Shown piece after piece: positions 21,118 through 33,048 of a stretch of 64,000 nucleotides of DNA. The translations under genes and the position numbers were made by a program. The stretch is from positions 868,001 to 932,000 of the forward strand of contig CP012821.1 in NCBI GenBank assembly GCA_001936135.1, read 5' to 3'. The stretch's first letter is position 1, and every line of letters starts with the position of its first letter. The stretch comes from Saccharomycopsis fibuligera x Saccharomycopsis cf. fibuligera. Taxonomy: Eukaryota > Ascomycota > Saccharomycetes > Ascoideales > Saccharomycopsidaceae. The notes under the pieces were generated by a model. That model did not search any database. It was given only the letters and a program-made list of their open reading frames with translations, and was not told the origin of the DNA.

Positions 21118-23001
21118 CCATGAATGTCTGATAGTTTGCGTTTTGTGGTTTTCGCAGGCGCGACCGGTGTCTGGGAGTCTTCCTCGTCAGAGACGATGAC
21201 CTGTTCTATGGGGGTTTTGGAATGGTCTCCGTTCGTAACACTGGTACTCAGTGCCAATGATTGCCACTCGCTGCTCAGATCCAAAACTTCGCGGTTGTTA
21301 TTGTTATTATCAAATTCTACTCGTCTCGAATTTCCAAGATAATTTTGTTTCAGTTCCTGTACATCATTGCCATATTCATCATCATCCTCTTCTCCCATCG
21401 CTTCTTCTTCTTCTGCATCAGTTTCTGGCATAGTTGGTTGTTCGTTAGAATCACTGTCCACTCGCTCATTTTCATATGGGTCCATAATTTCTTCATCATT
21501 CCCAGAATAGTATATCTCCTCGACATGTTCTTGCCACCTTGAATTTATCTCGTTGTGATCTTCAACAGAAAAGTCATACTGATTGTCATTTTCAAATGCT
21601 ATGTTCTCGAGTTTTCCACCACTCAATTTGAGATTTATGTAGTCTGGGTAGAGGATACTTTGTTTAAAGAACCGAACATGACGAGTGTATTCAAAGAATC
21701 CCTTTTTCATCAGTGGGACTGGAATGAAGGTTGTGACTCCGTATGTTTGTTCATCATGTCCCAAATAGATTCCTATATGGCTTCTGGTTTCAAGTTTTCC
21801 TTCGTTTGGTGGGATGTGAACACTCACAATTTCCCCGAATATACGTAGCCGCCTAGCATCGAGTGGTTCTAGTCCTATTAGTTTAGCTGCGGATGTCTTC
21901 AACTTCGTATTATAAACATGAATTCGAATGGTTGTAACATGAAGTATTGCTTCTGGCCAGAATTTTGATTCTAGCTTGCCACTGTGAAGTATTGTTCGCG
22001 CGTCACTTAATAGCGTTTGATTGAGGCGCTCCCACATTTCGTTAGATGTTGGGGTGTATCCACTTGTGGTGTGTGATTCAATTCCGGCTTCACTCAATAT
22101 GTCTGTGACCTCAGAGTTTAAATATTCGGTCCCCCCTATCGGTGAAGAGGCTTTTCACAAGGTATCCGCGCTCAGCAAATTGATTATTCACCCATCGAAT
22201 ATAGTTAAATAACTTGTCCTTTACCTCATTCTTTTTGTGCATGGTGAAGACTTTAGTGTAGCCGGTGTACTGGCCGCGAGAGGTGACAAAATAATTTGGT
22301 ATGTCATTAGTTTTCGTACCTAGTTCGCAAACATCCGAAACTATGTTTTCAAATGGATTTTTCTTTATGTACACCAGTCTCGAGTTTGGAACAGCAGCAT
22401 GTTTCTTTCCCTTTGCAATAGCACACTCATAGCAATCTTCCTTTGCATTTAGTGATGCAATTTTTGTTGGATCTGCTATAATTGTGTTGTGTTTGATGGA
22501 AGATTTTAATGAGTTATTGTTAACGTGTCCTAGAATGCGATGAAGACTACTACCAACTGATGCTATTAATCTCACTCTATTCTTAATAATATACTTTCCA
22601 CTGAGCCATGTAAGGTCGTCTATTACCTCAATTTCAAGATTATAAGGGCCATGTTTTAGGACCTTAACAATTTTCTTTTTACCTCCAACTTCTATTACTT
22701 TAACATCGAAACTGTCTAGTTTCTGTATTAATGAGCTCTCATTTATAATAGCATATGGTGCTGAGGGAGCATAATAGCAGTCAAGCTTAATCATAGAGTC
22801 TCCTATGCGCAATCTCATCTTGCCATGACCTGGGATTTTGATATTACCATCTAGTGTGGTTAGGTCTACGTTGGGGTAGTCATTATCATCATAATTCGTG
22901 TAATTCCCTATATGTGATAAATCATTGGTGAGGGTAGCCTGGCTTCGTCCGTCGATAAGGATAAGTGTATCGTCGGCTATACTTGAATTAATTGTGCGAG
23001 T

Positions 23002-23008
23002 GCCTCGC
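23002..23008 (-). promoter_or_regulatory. Candidate +1 frameshift site between gag and pol of element C
   Basis: Minus-strand heptamer GCGAGGC, read in the Gag frame as GCG-AGG-C, lies near the end of the Gag frame and inside the Gag/Pol overlap. Ty1 uses CUU-AGG-C and Ty3 uses GCG-AGU-U for +1 frameshifting, so this heptamer combines the first codon of the Ty3 site with the second codon of the Ty1 site. No CTTAGGC is present in the overlap. Confidence 0.5.
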
Positions 23009-23968
23009 TTGATAATTCCCATCGGATGTTGTGTTGTGGATTTCGGATTCCTGATATATTTTCTCAGTTTTTCCGTGATTGTACGTTCTTGACCTATATG
23101 CTTTATTGTAGGTTCCAACTGATCGATCTTTCATAAATACAGCTTTTCTGATCATTCCCTTATGATATCTTCCTAATTTGTCCTCATAATCTCCTATAGA
23201 ATCAAATAGTTTGTAGGGATCATAGGTTTCATCGTTAGCTGCTCGACGATTGATGTCATCAGAGAACTCACTATAGTTTTCATCAAGGTTTAAAAACAAA
23301 GTACCTGCAATCACATTTTCTTCCAATCTAATATTGTTCCATTTGAGTGAATCCATTACAGTGAAAACTTGGTTAATGTACCGAATAAGGTCACCCTTTT
23401 GGTTGCCTAACTTTAGTGCGGCAAACTTTGCCCTAGCTGCTTCCTCGGTAAGAATAAGGTCCAAACAGTTTTCACGCAACATCGCCAAAATTTGCATTGA
23501 TGATTTCTTGTATTCGTCGGGTCTGTTATTGTTGATCTGCGAAATGTGGGCAAGAGATGTATCAGTAGTGTTTCTGATTACATTTTCAACAATGAATTCC
23601 GTTTCTTCGTCTTGTAATTTTGGGATGTTTTCCTCTTTAACATCGTTTGAGCTTTTGTTTTTACTTTCGTGGTTCATAGCTATTATTCTGTTAATATTTC
23701 ATTGTGCTTCCAATTTGTGTCAAATTGTTTCTTGGCCGAGAAGTCCTAATGTATATCTAAATGGTTGCTAGTCATCCGAGGCTTTTTCATTACCAGTTGA
23801 TGAAACTTCTGCCCGATATCTTATCCTGTGTTGCCGTAGCAATTATGACTATCAACTAACATTATTCCAGTATGTAACCACGGGTAATAAAACGTGAGGA
23901 AGTTACTGTGTCTAGTGTGTAACTAGATTCAGCCATTGGAAGGATGGATAATTTAATAACCACCGTAT

Positions 23969-23984
23969 CCTGTCTGTAACGCCA
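23969..23984 (-). other. Primer-binding site of element C
   Basis: Directly after the 5' LTR the minus strand reads TGGCGTTACAGACAGG. TGG matches a tRNA CCA end, so the primer is an ordinary tRNA 3' end whose acceptor strand would read CTGTAACG before CCA. I could not name the tRNA; the discriminator G would fit for instance Ser, Asn or Asp. Confidence 0.65.
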
Positions 23985-24379
23985 TGTCGGAGTATAGTGA
24001 CTATATCTGCTACCCATACCTGAGGTTGTCTCCTCTGGATAGCACTGGTTAGACTAGTCTCTCCTCTAGTAGTGAAGGATAGCCACTTACTGAGATACTA
24101 ATATTTTTCTTTAGTAATGAAATTGGACTTACATTTCCTTGCTTATTATAAACTATATCATTTAATAAAAACATTCTGTCTTTCAGACTATATATAATAA
24201 TTTCATTACTCACCCATAATGCTCAGGTGATGAAAACTTTTCCATCACATCTTTGATGTTGTTCTCCATAGCAACCATGCGTGCGCTCAAATGTTCTCGG
24301 CCGCAAAAAGGCAGTTTACCAAAAAGGAGAGTATACCAAATGGACGGCATGAAAGATGTTAATTGGTATAAATCCAACA
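23985..24379 (-). repeat. 5' LTR of element C
   Basis: 395 bp, same ends as the 3' LTR. Directly followed on the right by a gypsy-type LTR. Confidence 0.92.
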
Positions 24380-24813
24380 AGATAACTTCGCTTACTGTTA
24401 TTCTATATAAAATACATAATAGTTATAATGGCGAACCTAGCGTCTTATATAGTTATTGTTAGGAGGTTTGTAACCAGGCGTCACCTGGTGCCAGGGTCTA
24501 ACTGTAGCCAAGAGCTACCAGTCTAAGACTTAACTGTATCAAATAGTTATCCTGAACTGATTTGTTACTATTTGTTGCGAACATTTCCTTCGTTGTGTTC
24601 GCATTCCTGATCAGTCTGTATTCACAACCGTCAGAAGGTGCCTTTGAAGGTCGAAAATCTTGTATAAAGGTCGGCGACGTGTTCCTTTTAACTTGTGTAT
24701 ATAGAGATGGGCGGAATAAACGATAAGCCGATATACCCATCGATAACGATAATAACAATAACAAACGTGTTTAAAATACTTAGTAGAGAACTAACCCTTA
24801 TTTAAACACAACA
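24380..24813 (+). repeat. Solo gypsy-type LTR upstream of tRNA-Glu
   Basis: About 434 bp, similar throughout to 2311-2753 and ending AACACAACA, 13 bp upstream of the tRNA-Glu gene. No internal gypsy sequence accompanies it. Its left end abuts element C and may be trimmed. The position matches the known Ty3 preference for Pol III transcription start sites. Confidence 0.75.
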
Positions 24814-24826
24814 CTATTCCAGGACA

Positions 24827-24898
24827 TCCGATATAGTGTAACGGCTAGCACGGTTCGCTTTCACCGAGCAAACCCGGGTTCGACTCCCGGTATCGGAA
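24827..24898 (+). tRNA. tRNA-Glu(UUC)
   Basis: 72 nt. Acceptor stem TCCGATA/TATCGGA with discriminator A, internal A box (TAGTGTAACGGC), anticodon loop CTTTCAC (anticodon TTC at 24860-24862) and B box GGTTCGACTCC. It closely resembles other yeast tRNA-Glu(UUC) sequences. No intron. Confidence 0.96.
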
Positions 24899-24899
24899 A

Positions 24900-24905
24900 T
24901 TTTTT
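24900..24905 (+). terminator. Pol III terminator of tRNA-Glu
   Basis: Six T directly after the tRNA gene. Confidence 0.85.
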
Positions 24906-26456
24906 CCCAATCATACTACCACGTTAGAGACGTAGTATCTTGCCGGAATACACTCACCTAACTCTGCTCGCTCTTCGTGTTTCCTATGAGTGAAGTTTTG
25001 TTCTGTCTTACTTTTTTAACCAAATTTGTTTTCTTTGTTAACTCCTTACTAATTTGTTCGAAGTGCTGGAGATCTGGTCTTTTTTACCCCAACACCAGAG
25101 TAATCGTTCGAGTAACATGTTCTTTTAGTGAGTTGATGATAACTGTGCATTGAAGAAAGTTGCAGAAGTGCCTTTGGAAGATGTACACAACTTAATAGAA
25201 TGGAAAGCGACCACTTCTAATTAGTTACTGATTTTCAGAATGCGGTGGTAAAAAGCTAATCGGCAATATAGTTTGATGGGGAATCTGATCACACTAAGCA
25301 AGGGGCAATACTAATAGCATGAAATAGGATAAAAGGCAGTGCAAATAAGTTAAGGCTACTAACCAAAAGAGGATTAGGCAGATCGCTTATAAATATACTT
25401 CACTGGTTCATGTTCACTGTTACGTCCAGGCAGCTGATAAATCGTTAGTGTTTATCATTTGAGTTTTTTTTGAGTTTACTCAACTTACTTCCGCATTCTA
25501 TTTGGTTTGTTCAACGGTCTATCTGCGCGACACGCACAGAGTACAATAATCAAGCCTACGGCTCACATATAGGCGAATACTTCTATGTAGCACTTGTAGA
25601 TGAATGTGAACGGTTGACCTGTTTTACATTGGTGATTACATGTCACTCAGATTTGTGTATCCCCTGAATAAAACAGAAACGCAGACTAGTCACGATTACG
25701 GCTTCACAAGCAACTGTTTGGGATCTATCTAAGCTATAACCAGATGTACTATGCTGACCTGACAAATCTCGATCATACCTCTACTGCATACCTCTTATGC
25801 ACAATAAATGTCGGAGACATTATGTACTCTGAACGAAGGAAAATTTTGACAATTGAAAATGGCAAATTCACTAAAGTTGGTGATTATACGGGCAGTTTCC
25901 GCAATCCTTAATTCAACATAAACGTTAGTGCGTAAGGTGCTTCTCACATATGGAAAACAAGAGAGTAAGATGGAAGAAGTTGCGGCCATTTATAGTCCTC
26001 CTGATAGTCCACCACGGATGTATTGTAACAAAAACATATCTTGGAAACCCACTGTCAAGCAAGGAGCCCATCACATGCTCCTGCCCAGGACTTGCAGCTG
26101 CGCTGCAGATCTAATGTTAGGTTTACGAGTAGCTTAATTTAACCTTGTCAATTTGCCTTTTTTAAGAACCTTCGTTTGATATCTGTTGGATCCTGTTTCT
26201 ATGTTTATGACTTCTCGACATTTTTCCCATTATTATTAGTTCAAAAGACGCGGTGCCCTCTACAATACCAACCAGTATAAGATACAGCCGTTTGAAGGTC
26301 ACTATACTTTACTGGTGAGTGTTAGTAGTCTTCTTGGTTGCGCGGCAGCTCTCCAAAAGCCATGGCAGACAGGGAAAATAAAATTTGGCTGCAGGGGTAT
26401 CCCACTTCTGCCAAACGCACACGTACCGCTTGCCAGGTGCACATATTAAAGCAAAG

Positions 26457-26458
<2 letters not shown>

Positions 26459-26490
<32 letters not shown>
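26459..26490 (+). repeat. Poly(A) tract of 32 bases
   Basis: Uninterrupted A run, followed at about 26533-26590 by a T-rich stretch, so the two could pair as a hairpin. Confidence 0.9.
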
Positions 26491-26491
<1 letters not shown>

Positions 26492-29400
26492 CGAGAAAGA
26501 AAAGCAATAGAGATGAGTATACTAGAAAGTACTTACCTTTTTATTTTTATTTTATTTTATTTTTTTTTTTTTTTGTTTTTTTGTTTTTTCGCTATACTGG
26601 TGCCAACAACTTGACAGGTGCTAAGCGGTTTCAGGAAACTTAAACCATAAAACAGGTATCAAATACCGACATAACGAAAGCTTTCCCGGCTAAGCTACAA
26701 GCATGACAATGTGTATTTAAAAGGTAAGACGTTGATTGAAAACTGAAGAGAAAACAAGAGTAGCCTCCATCGCAATATCTTGAGCTTCTCGGTAAAACTT
26801 CGTAGCTGTTCTGGGGTTCCAGCTTTCCGGAAAAACTAGGCAATGGATAGCGGTTGCAAACACTAAGAAAAGAGTAAGTTGTTTTTTCTGTAATTGTAAG
26901 CCGTTGGTGCTAAAGCTGAGCCAAAGATGGCGCTAGCGTACAGTCTACTAAGCAATATTCTAGTTACTTTATCGTACTGTAGTTTGCTTGGGCTCTCTAT
27001 TAATCAGTTCTGTTATGGTTTAATGCCAGCTCCGAACACTAACAAACATAGCAAATTATAGAATATACAACGGTTTTTTGAACGTCAGCATCAGCTCGCT
27101 TCGTTTTCCCTAGAAAATAGTAGTATCTGACAAAACGCCTCACAGTCAGAGAGATACGGTAGGGTAGCTCATGCTTGAAATTCGTATTTCCTGTTCTGCG
27201 CGTAATCACCAAAGCATTGGTGACATGCGTCAGTTTGTACTTGGCCGGGCAGTGCGTCGTGCAAAATATGAACACAGCTGTTTAGCTAAGATTTACTAAA
27301 ATCAGATTTTCAGCAGAATGTGCTCTAGTTGGCCAATATATATAAACTGTATCCCCAATTGGATACATAGCCTCATAAAAATTAACCGCAGATATTTTGC
27401 GTAAGCGATGAAAAAAGACGCAAAGCAAACTGGCGTTAGTACAGAGATGACAACTTACTGGGGGAGGACACCTACAGTTGTGCGAAGAAAAACAGCAACG
27501 ATAGCCAGCTCTATGTTTGGAATTCTGCCTTGAAACAAACGTTAATATTTGCGGGCTCTCGTACATAGTGATTGGTTTCTTATGCATGCACCTGTGGGCC
27601 TCTGTACAATAACTGCGGATGCGCGGGTTAGTGTCTATACAAACTTAATTTACTGAGAATACGTTAGCTCAACAGAAAATATGCTGCGTCGTATAGCGAA
27701 AACGGAGATACTTTCTATAAACAGTAATACGTGATACATCTGTTGCCGGTGCTACGAGTCGAGGTGTACGGCCTAGACATTCTTAGATCTAATGGAACAA
27801 AATACCCGTTCTGGCTGCATTATGTACAGCTTGTACGCTTGTGTGGCAATGTGTTTAATTGGCCGTCTTTGGCTGTGTCTTAGCGCCGGCGATTACACCG
27901 ACCGACTGGCTGGCACTGTCCAAAGTAGCGCTCTACGTGGTGGCAGACAAGAATAGCCTAGTGGCGATAGTGTGTAACATGGGTGGACTAATTTATTTTA
28001 TCAAAAATAACTCTAAGAGCTTATTATCGCTCTGAGGCTCTCAATATGATGTTAAGTTCGGTACAGCCTATGTGCTGATAGAGCGGGCGTGGTTTAACAA
28101 ATATTCAGCATTGTGTTTGCCTTGATATGGACATTTTCGCACACTGTCTTTTTTTGGGACGGCATCGCGGAGTTCCGGGACAGATGTCCTGTTTTGGTTT
28201 GGGCTGCTGTACTGTCGTTGTTTCATTGTTATTTTTAGTCTTTACTTTTTCTCAGCCCACTGCGTCGGGCTAAATGGCCTCGTTTATTTGGCAGACTTTT
28301 GTTGCGCTTCGTAATGTTTTCGAGTGCAGAGGCAGGAAGAGCCTAAGCCCAAGATTCTCGTTGATTGTAACAGAAGGCCGCTAGCGGCTTGCGCTTTAGT
28401 ACGTTCACTCCGTAAACGGTATTATGAAGGGTGCTGTCGTAAACCTATATGCACTCAACAATTTTGACAATGCACATCACCAGCTTTGGTTTAGTGTTGT
28501 AGAGTATATCAGATACATCAAGCTGTTGAACACGGCCGCTCACGTGCGGCGGAAGCAATACGTCTTGGTACTACATTCACATGTTTTTTGGCGGTGGATG
28601 TTGAAATCAGTGAATATTGAATATTGAAATCACTGGAAACGAGGCGCTAAAATAAGGTGGCCCCGCTGCCTTTGTGCTGGTTATACCCCTTTCTAAGCGA
28701 AAACAGACCAAAAGCGTTTAATACTGATGGTGTATCAGCAAACAGTTCTTATGTCTTGGACAAAGCGTTACACGTGTGGCGGGTTTGGCGGCAAAACACT
28801 CAAATGCGGTACTACATACAGAAAAGTAGTTGATTTCCCCGAAGAGACGTGTTTGTTTAGCGCCATGCAAGTTGTGTTTCTAATACAATAAGCCACTACT
28901 GTAGTAAATTGTGGACTTGAACAGTCTCAGGGCCTATTGTTTTCAGCACTATTGAGCATCGTAAGTAGTAGCTAGTGTTACAGCTTGGCAGACTAGCGTT
29001 GCTTTGGGCAGACTGGCTTTGATATCTTCGAGGTAGTTCACCAATGAGATACGTGGTTTCTCTTTTAACGGCTATTTTTCAGTCTTCTTCACTCTGGCGG
29101 TAAACTACAATAGCATCTGTACAAAGTTTGACAGCACTCGAATGTTTATGTAACTTCATAGCTGAAAATAGCAATACCTACAGAGCATTGTTGTGCCCCA
29201 GGCACACGGTGACTGGTATCCTGAAAGTTCTGTGCCCGTTTGTAATACTGCCCCCACAGTCTGGGTGATTACGACTGTCATTGGCTACCAAGCGAATCTC
29301 CTTCTATGCTGTGCCTCCAGCACAATTTCACGGGGAAATACCAAGTCGCAGCTCTGCTTTTGCGGAGTCTTTTTTGCCGCACACGCATGCCCCCCGTTCC

Positions 29401-30373
29401 CATTTGGGTGTTTACTACTTCAAGCGCACCCAATCATAGAAATCTGTGCGCTCATGCCCTCTTTCATGCTCGTCAAAATACCGGAGCACAAAATATGCCA
29501 GCAACAGTAAAAACACGACCAACTGCAAGCATCGTCTCGCTTCTCTCTGTTGTTTGTGCTTTTTGCAATACATGTTGTATCAGCAGCAGCAGCAGCACTG
29601 ATACATAAGAGCAGCTCGTTTTACGCACTTCTGCCGCCACTTGCACTGTTTTTGTTGGCCACTACGCTTCCATATGCATGCAATATTGATCTTTCGTTTT
29701 GCATATTGCGTTTGTGTTCTATTTTTCCGACCCACCCATGCGGGACCGCCAAACACAGAGTAGCAACAGATACGGGAAACAGATCGTGGCTGCCCCATTG
29801 GCACGCATCTATGCACATTTATGCATCCTCTGTAATATGTCTAGGTAGTTAGCCGGAAGGGCGGGCGCAAGTAGGAAAAGCCTCCGACCATCACTGCTGG
29901 TTGCAGACTTTAAAACCAAACTTGCAGACAGCGCAGAATTTTCTGTTTTATCTCCCAAAGTTTCTCTTGCAGAGAATGTTCTGCACTAGGACTGCTGCAA
30001 TATACATAAAGGAGCTCGCAAAAGTCCAATAGTGCGTATTATCAGCGGATGCTGCAGTACTCGCTGGCTGAATGTGCTGCAGTAGCATGACGACACTTTT
30101 GCGAGTTGCTTTGGAACGCTTAAGAATACGGACAGGTGGTTATTGCGTTATTTTCAGGTGGCAGCTAGGGTTAATACCTGGCGCGTAGTTTTTGCTATGG
30201 GTGCAGCAAGTAGAGGCAGGTCTCCTGTGTTTTTTCTTTGATGGGCTCGCCAATCGGGAGTGCTGCTCTCAATACAACTTTCAGCATTGGCAACTCTTGG
30301 ACATTAGGTGCAAGCTACAATAAATAAACTTAGAGCATGTTCGGATGGCAGTATTCATATTAGCCAGCAAGAT

Positions 30374-30393
30374 AAAAAAAAAAAAAAAAAAAA
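30374..30393 (+). repeat. Poly(A) tract of 20 bases
   Basis: Uninterrupted A run in the gene-free region. Confidence 0.9.
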
Positions 30394-31316
30394 GCAGAGA
30401 GTACTGCGGAGTAAAAAGTAATACTTAGAGGAATCGACTAAAATACAGCCGTTGAAAATTGGTTTCTTTGTCATGGTGCTCTAGCTTCGGCTAAAGTCCA
30501 GACTAGCTTACTTACCGTAGTATTATCCCCAGAGATCTGACATACACACTATAGTGGCATGACAAGGAAAAATAGAACCTCAAGCACACCTAGTAGTAGT
30601 GAATCTCGGCTGGTAGTATTAGTACTATCTGAAGAGACATTGCCAGCTCCTCGGCTGTTTGGATGAAGTAGTAGACATGATTACTTTACAACAAGTTACC
30701 CAATCGTATTTTCCCTTTAATATGCGGGCAGATGCCTCTCTACCCTTTGTCCGCCCACAAGCCTCTAAGGACATGGTTCGGCAAGTCTCCGACGCTACCC
30801 GAGAAGCATAAATCGCCCACCACAGTCGCTGATTTACGGCCCAATAGCGGATGCCCACTGATTTGCACTTGCATCCACATGGCGAAGCAGCGCTGCCAGT
30901 TGCTCGGCACGTCACGTCTGCTGTGTCTGCCGTGTCTACTGCGGTGCATAGTGGCGGGATACAGGATTGTGTGGCAGTTGCAAGAGAGAAGAAAAACAAG
31001 AAACAAATTGGATTCTGCTACCGTTATTGTTTACCTGCAGAAGCACTTCTTCGTTGCGCACGCCGTAAACGAATAAATCAAGAAATAAGGCTGTGGAACT
31101 TATGTAGGGGAAGACATTCAAGAAGTTGTCAAAATTAAGCGCCTACTGACTGCCTTTTCAATAGAATACTTTTCTTATGGCCGCCAATGCTTTCCCGGCT
31201 TTCATATAGTGCCAGCACATGGTTTTAAGCCGTCCTGTTTACCAGAAAAAGTAAGTAGAAAGACAGAAGATTTTTAAAACCTGGTGGTTGCTGCAGTCTC
31301 CGAGAAACAAAACTGA

Positions 31317-31317
<1 letters not shown>

Positions 31318-31348
<31 letters not shown>
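31318..31348 (+). repeat. Poly(A) tract of 31 bases
   Basis: Uninterrupted A run in the gene-free region. Lengths of such runs are prone to sequencing error. Confidence 0.9.
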
Positions 31349-31350
<2 letters not shown>

Positions 31351-33048
31351 CAGTCAATCCAATCCAATTACCGTCTTTTCTCTGCTTCCATAAACAGGGT
31401 TTGTGTGATTTTTCAAACAAAAGAACTGATTAATTATCTTGATTTTCCGGCAATTCGTCGCTCTTCTTTAATTCGGTGGAAATAAAATCCGAATCTGTTT
31501 TATAAAAAGCAATAGGTATCCTCCAAAGTATGGTTTCTAGTATTCAATGCTCATTCCTGGCAGGGAATCTTACCCACTACACGTACCCTTTCTAACTCTG
31601 GGAGCGCAGACACTGGACTGCACCTAATTTCTCACAAAATGATAGCACTATGGCTTGTCAGTATAAGAGTGTGGTACCCCGAATTGGACCAATATCCGGA
31701 CGGCCGCCCGCATGACACCGAATACCCACCACCATATATATTTGATAGAGTATATCTCCAAAGTCATGGCTGCCGTCCGTCGTTTTCTTCGGTTATATAA
31801 GCGGTGGTTTGTACAAATGCGGTAACTGCAGCTTAATGTGCTTAATACCCGATATCAAACTTGGGTCCACCCAGCCAGACTGCAAAAACTTTAATTCGCG
31901 GTGAAATTAGTACCCATATATGGCACTGAGTTTCTGCCTCTGGCGCTCTCCGCCCCTGCAACATCCTGTACCCAATCTCATTAACTCGTCTACGGGCCAG
32001 CGTGTGCGTGCTTTAACGCTTTAACGCACAAACAAAAAACGAATTGTGTATTGCAACCCAAACACCGTTGGTTTTTTCATATGTTCTTATGTTGAGTTTA
32101 CAAAATATCTGTTGCTTTATCTTCAGTGACTACCTTGGGGTAAAATTGTTTATAGTTAGGGTTTTATCAAGTTGCACAACGTTTGTTGCCAAGGGCTGTC
32201 TCTGTTCCGTTTGCCTGTTTGTATGACCGCCGTATATGGACAGATAGAATGCAGATAATGCGCTATGCTGTGCTGCAGTGTAGTAAGATATGTATTGAGC
32301 CAAATGTTTTGCAGTCGGCATTAACGCACATTTAGACGCTTTCACGCACGTAAATATGCAATATATATGCAATGTATCGCACCACACCGCAGTAAAAAAA
32401 AATCAGAAAATTGTGCAGAAATCTCTCGCATCTGCGTGCAGCAGATTGAGTGATCAAAAAAGAAAAAAAAGTTAAACACAAAAGTCAAAAAGTCAAGGCA
32501 GAGAGGTGTATTAGCGTTTAGATGGTGATAAACTTGGAGAAGAATAAATGCCAATTCTCAAAACGCATCTATATATATATTTCTGCAGTTTCCGCATGTA
32601 TTTTGTGAAGATGTCTTTCAGAATTTTAATCTCTCTTTTTCTCTCTTTTTTCAGAATTTCATCTTTAATTATATTTTATTTTAAAACTTTAATATTTCCT
32701 ACTTAATTTTGCTCTAAAATCTTGTTTCTATCTATCGCTTTTGCTTTATATAAACCTACGACATACCAAGTGGCGTCTTTCTACATTCCGTACCCACAAA
32801 AGGCATTGAGATATAAAATACTAAAAAATATAGTATAGATATACACATAATTATTTTGGTCATTTACCATATCAAGAAAATAAAAATAGAATTTGTCCAT
32901 AATCTTCCAAATTGAATACGACATACAAATTTTAGCGCCTTACTAATCTTTACCCCCAAACTTTTGTCTACGCGCCCCGTGTCTTATAAGTACTTAGTCG
33001 AAGACACTACATTTCAAAATTCTAGATAATAAACTAGCTTGCAAGAAT

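Larger units (their letters stand above)
18610..24379 (-). mobile_element. Ty1-like copia element C, both LTRs present
   Basis: About 5.8 kb on the minus strand. Parts: 3' LTR 18610-19003, purine tract 19004-19013, pol about 19.0-23.1 kb, gag about 23.0-23.7 kb, primer-binding site just below 23985, 5' LTR 23985-24379. The integrase tail region (TPTSNEMWERLNQTLL), the FVDD box of RT and the RNase H region resemble Ty1/Ty2. Gag and Pol overlap in different frames, Pol being +1, as in Ty1. The LTRs differ at about seven positions by eye, so the insertion is fairly young. Pol appears to carry about one break. The flanks (atcgt and agata) show no 5-bp duplication and belong to gypsy LTRs in opposite orientations, pointing to rearrangement. 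Confidence 0.9.
24906..33048. other. 8.1-kb region without recognisable genes
   Basis: No open frame here exceeds about 125 codons, and none of the short ones has a recognisable domain or a plausible protein composition. No tRNA, rRNA or LTR was recognised. The base composition looks less AT-rich than the other spacers, and long A tracts occur (26459-26490, 30374-30393, 31318-31348). The last kilobase is the upstream region of the Con7-like gene. The region could be a large regulatory domain, hold noncoding RNAs or be gene-free debris; the sequence alone does not decide. Confidence 0.6.

Noticed and set aside
1-24898. Centromere or subtelomere suggested by the retroelement cluster
   Set aside because: Retroelements next to tRNA genes are enough to explain the cluster; no satellite, inverted-repeat core or telomere repeat is seen.
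26459-26590. A tract and following T-rich stretch as a LINE or SINE end
   Set aside because: No reverse transcriptase, Pol III promoter box or flanking duplication noticed beside it.
29193-29852. Overlapping open frames of about 100 codons on both strands
   Set aside because: Several overlap in different frames with Cys/His/Ser-rich, unstructured translations; they look like chance frames in less AT-rich DNA.
30625-31138. Open frames of 88-124 codons on both strands
   Set aside because: Mutually overlapping, no recognisable protein features.
32625-32660. Pyrimidine tract followed by CAG, as in a 3' splice site upstream of the Con7-like gene
   Set aside because: No clear yeast 5' splice site or TACTAAC-type branch point found at suitable distance; a 5' UTR intron cannot be supported.
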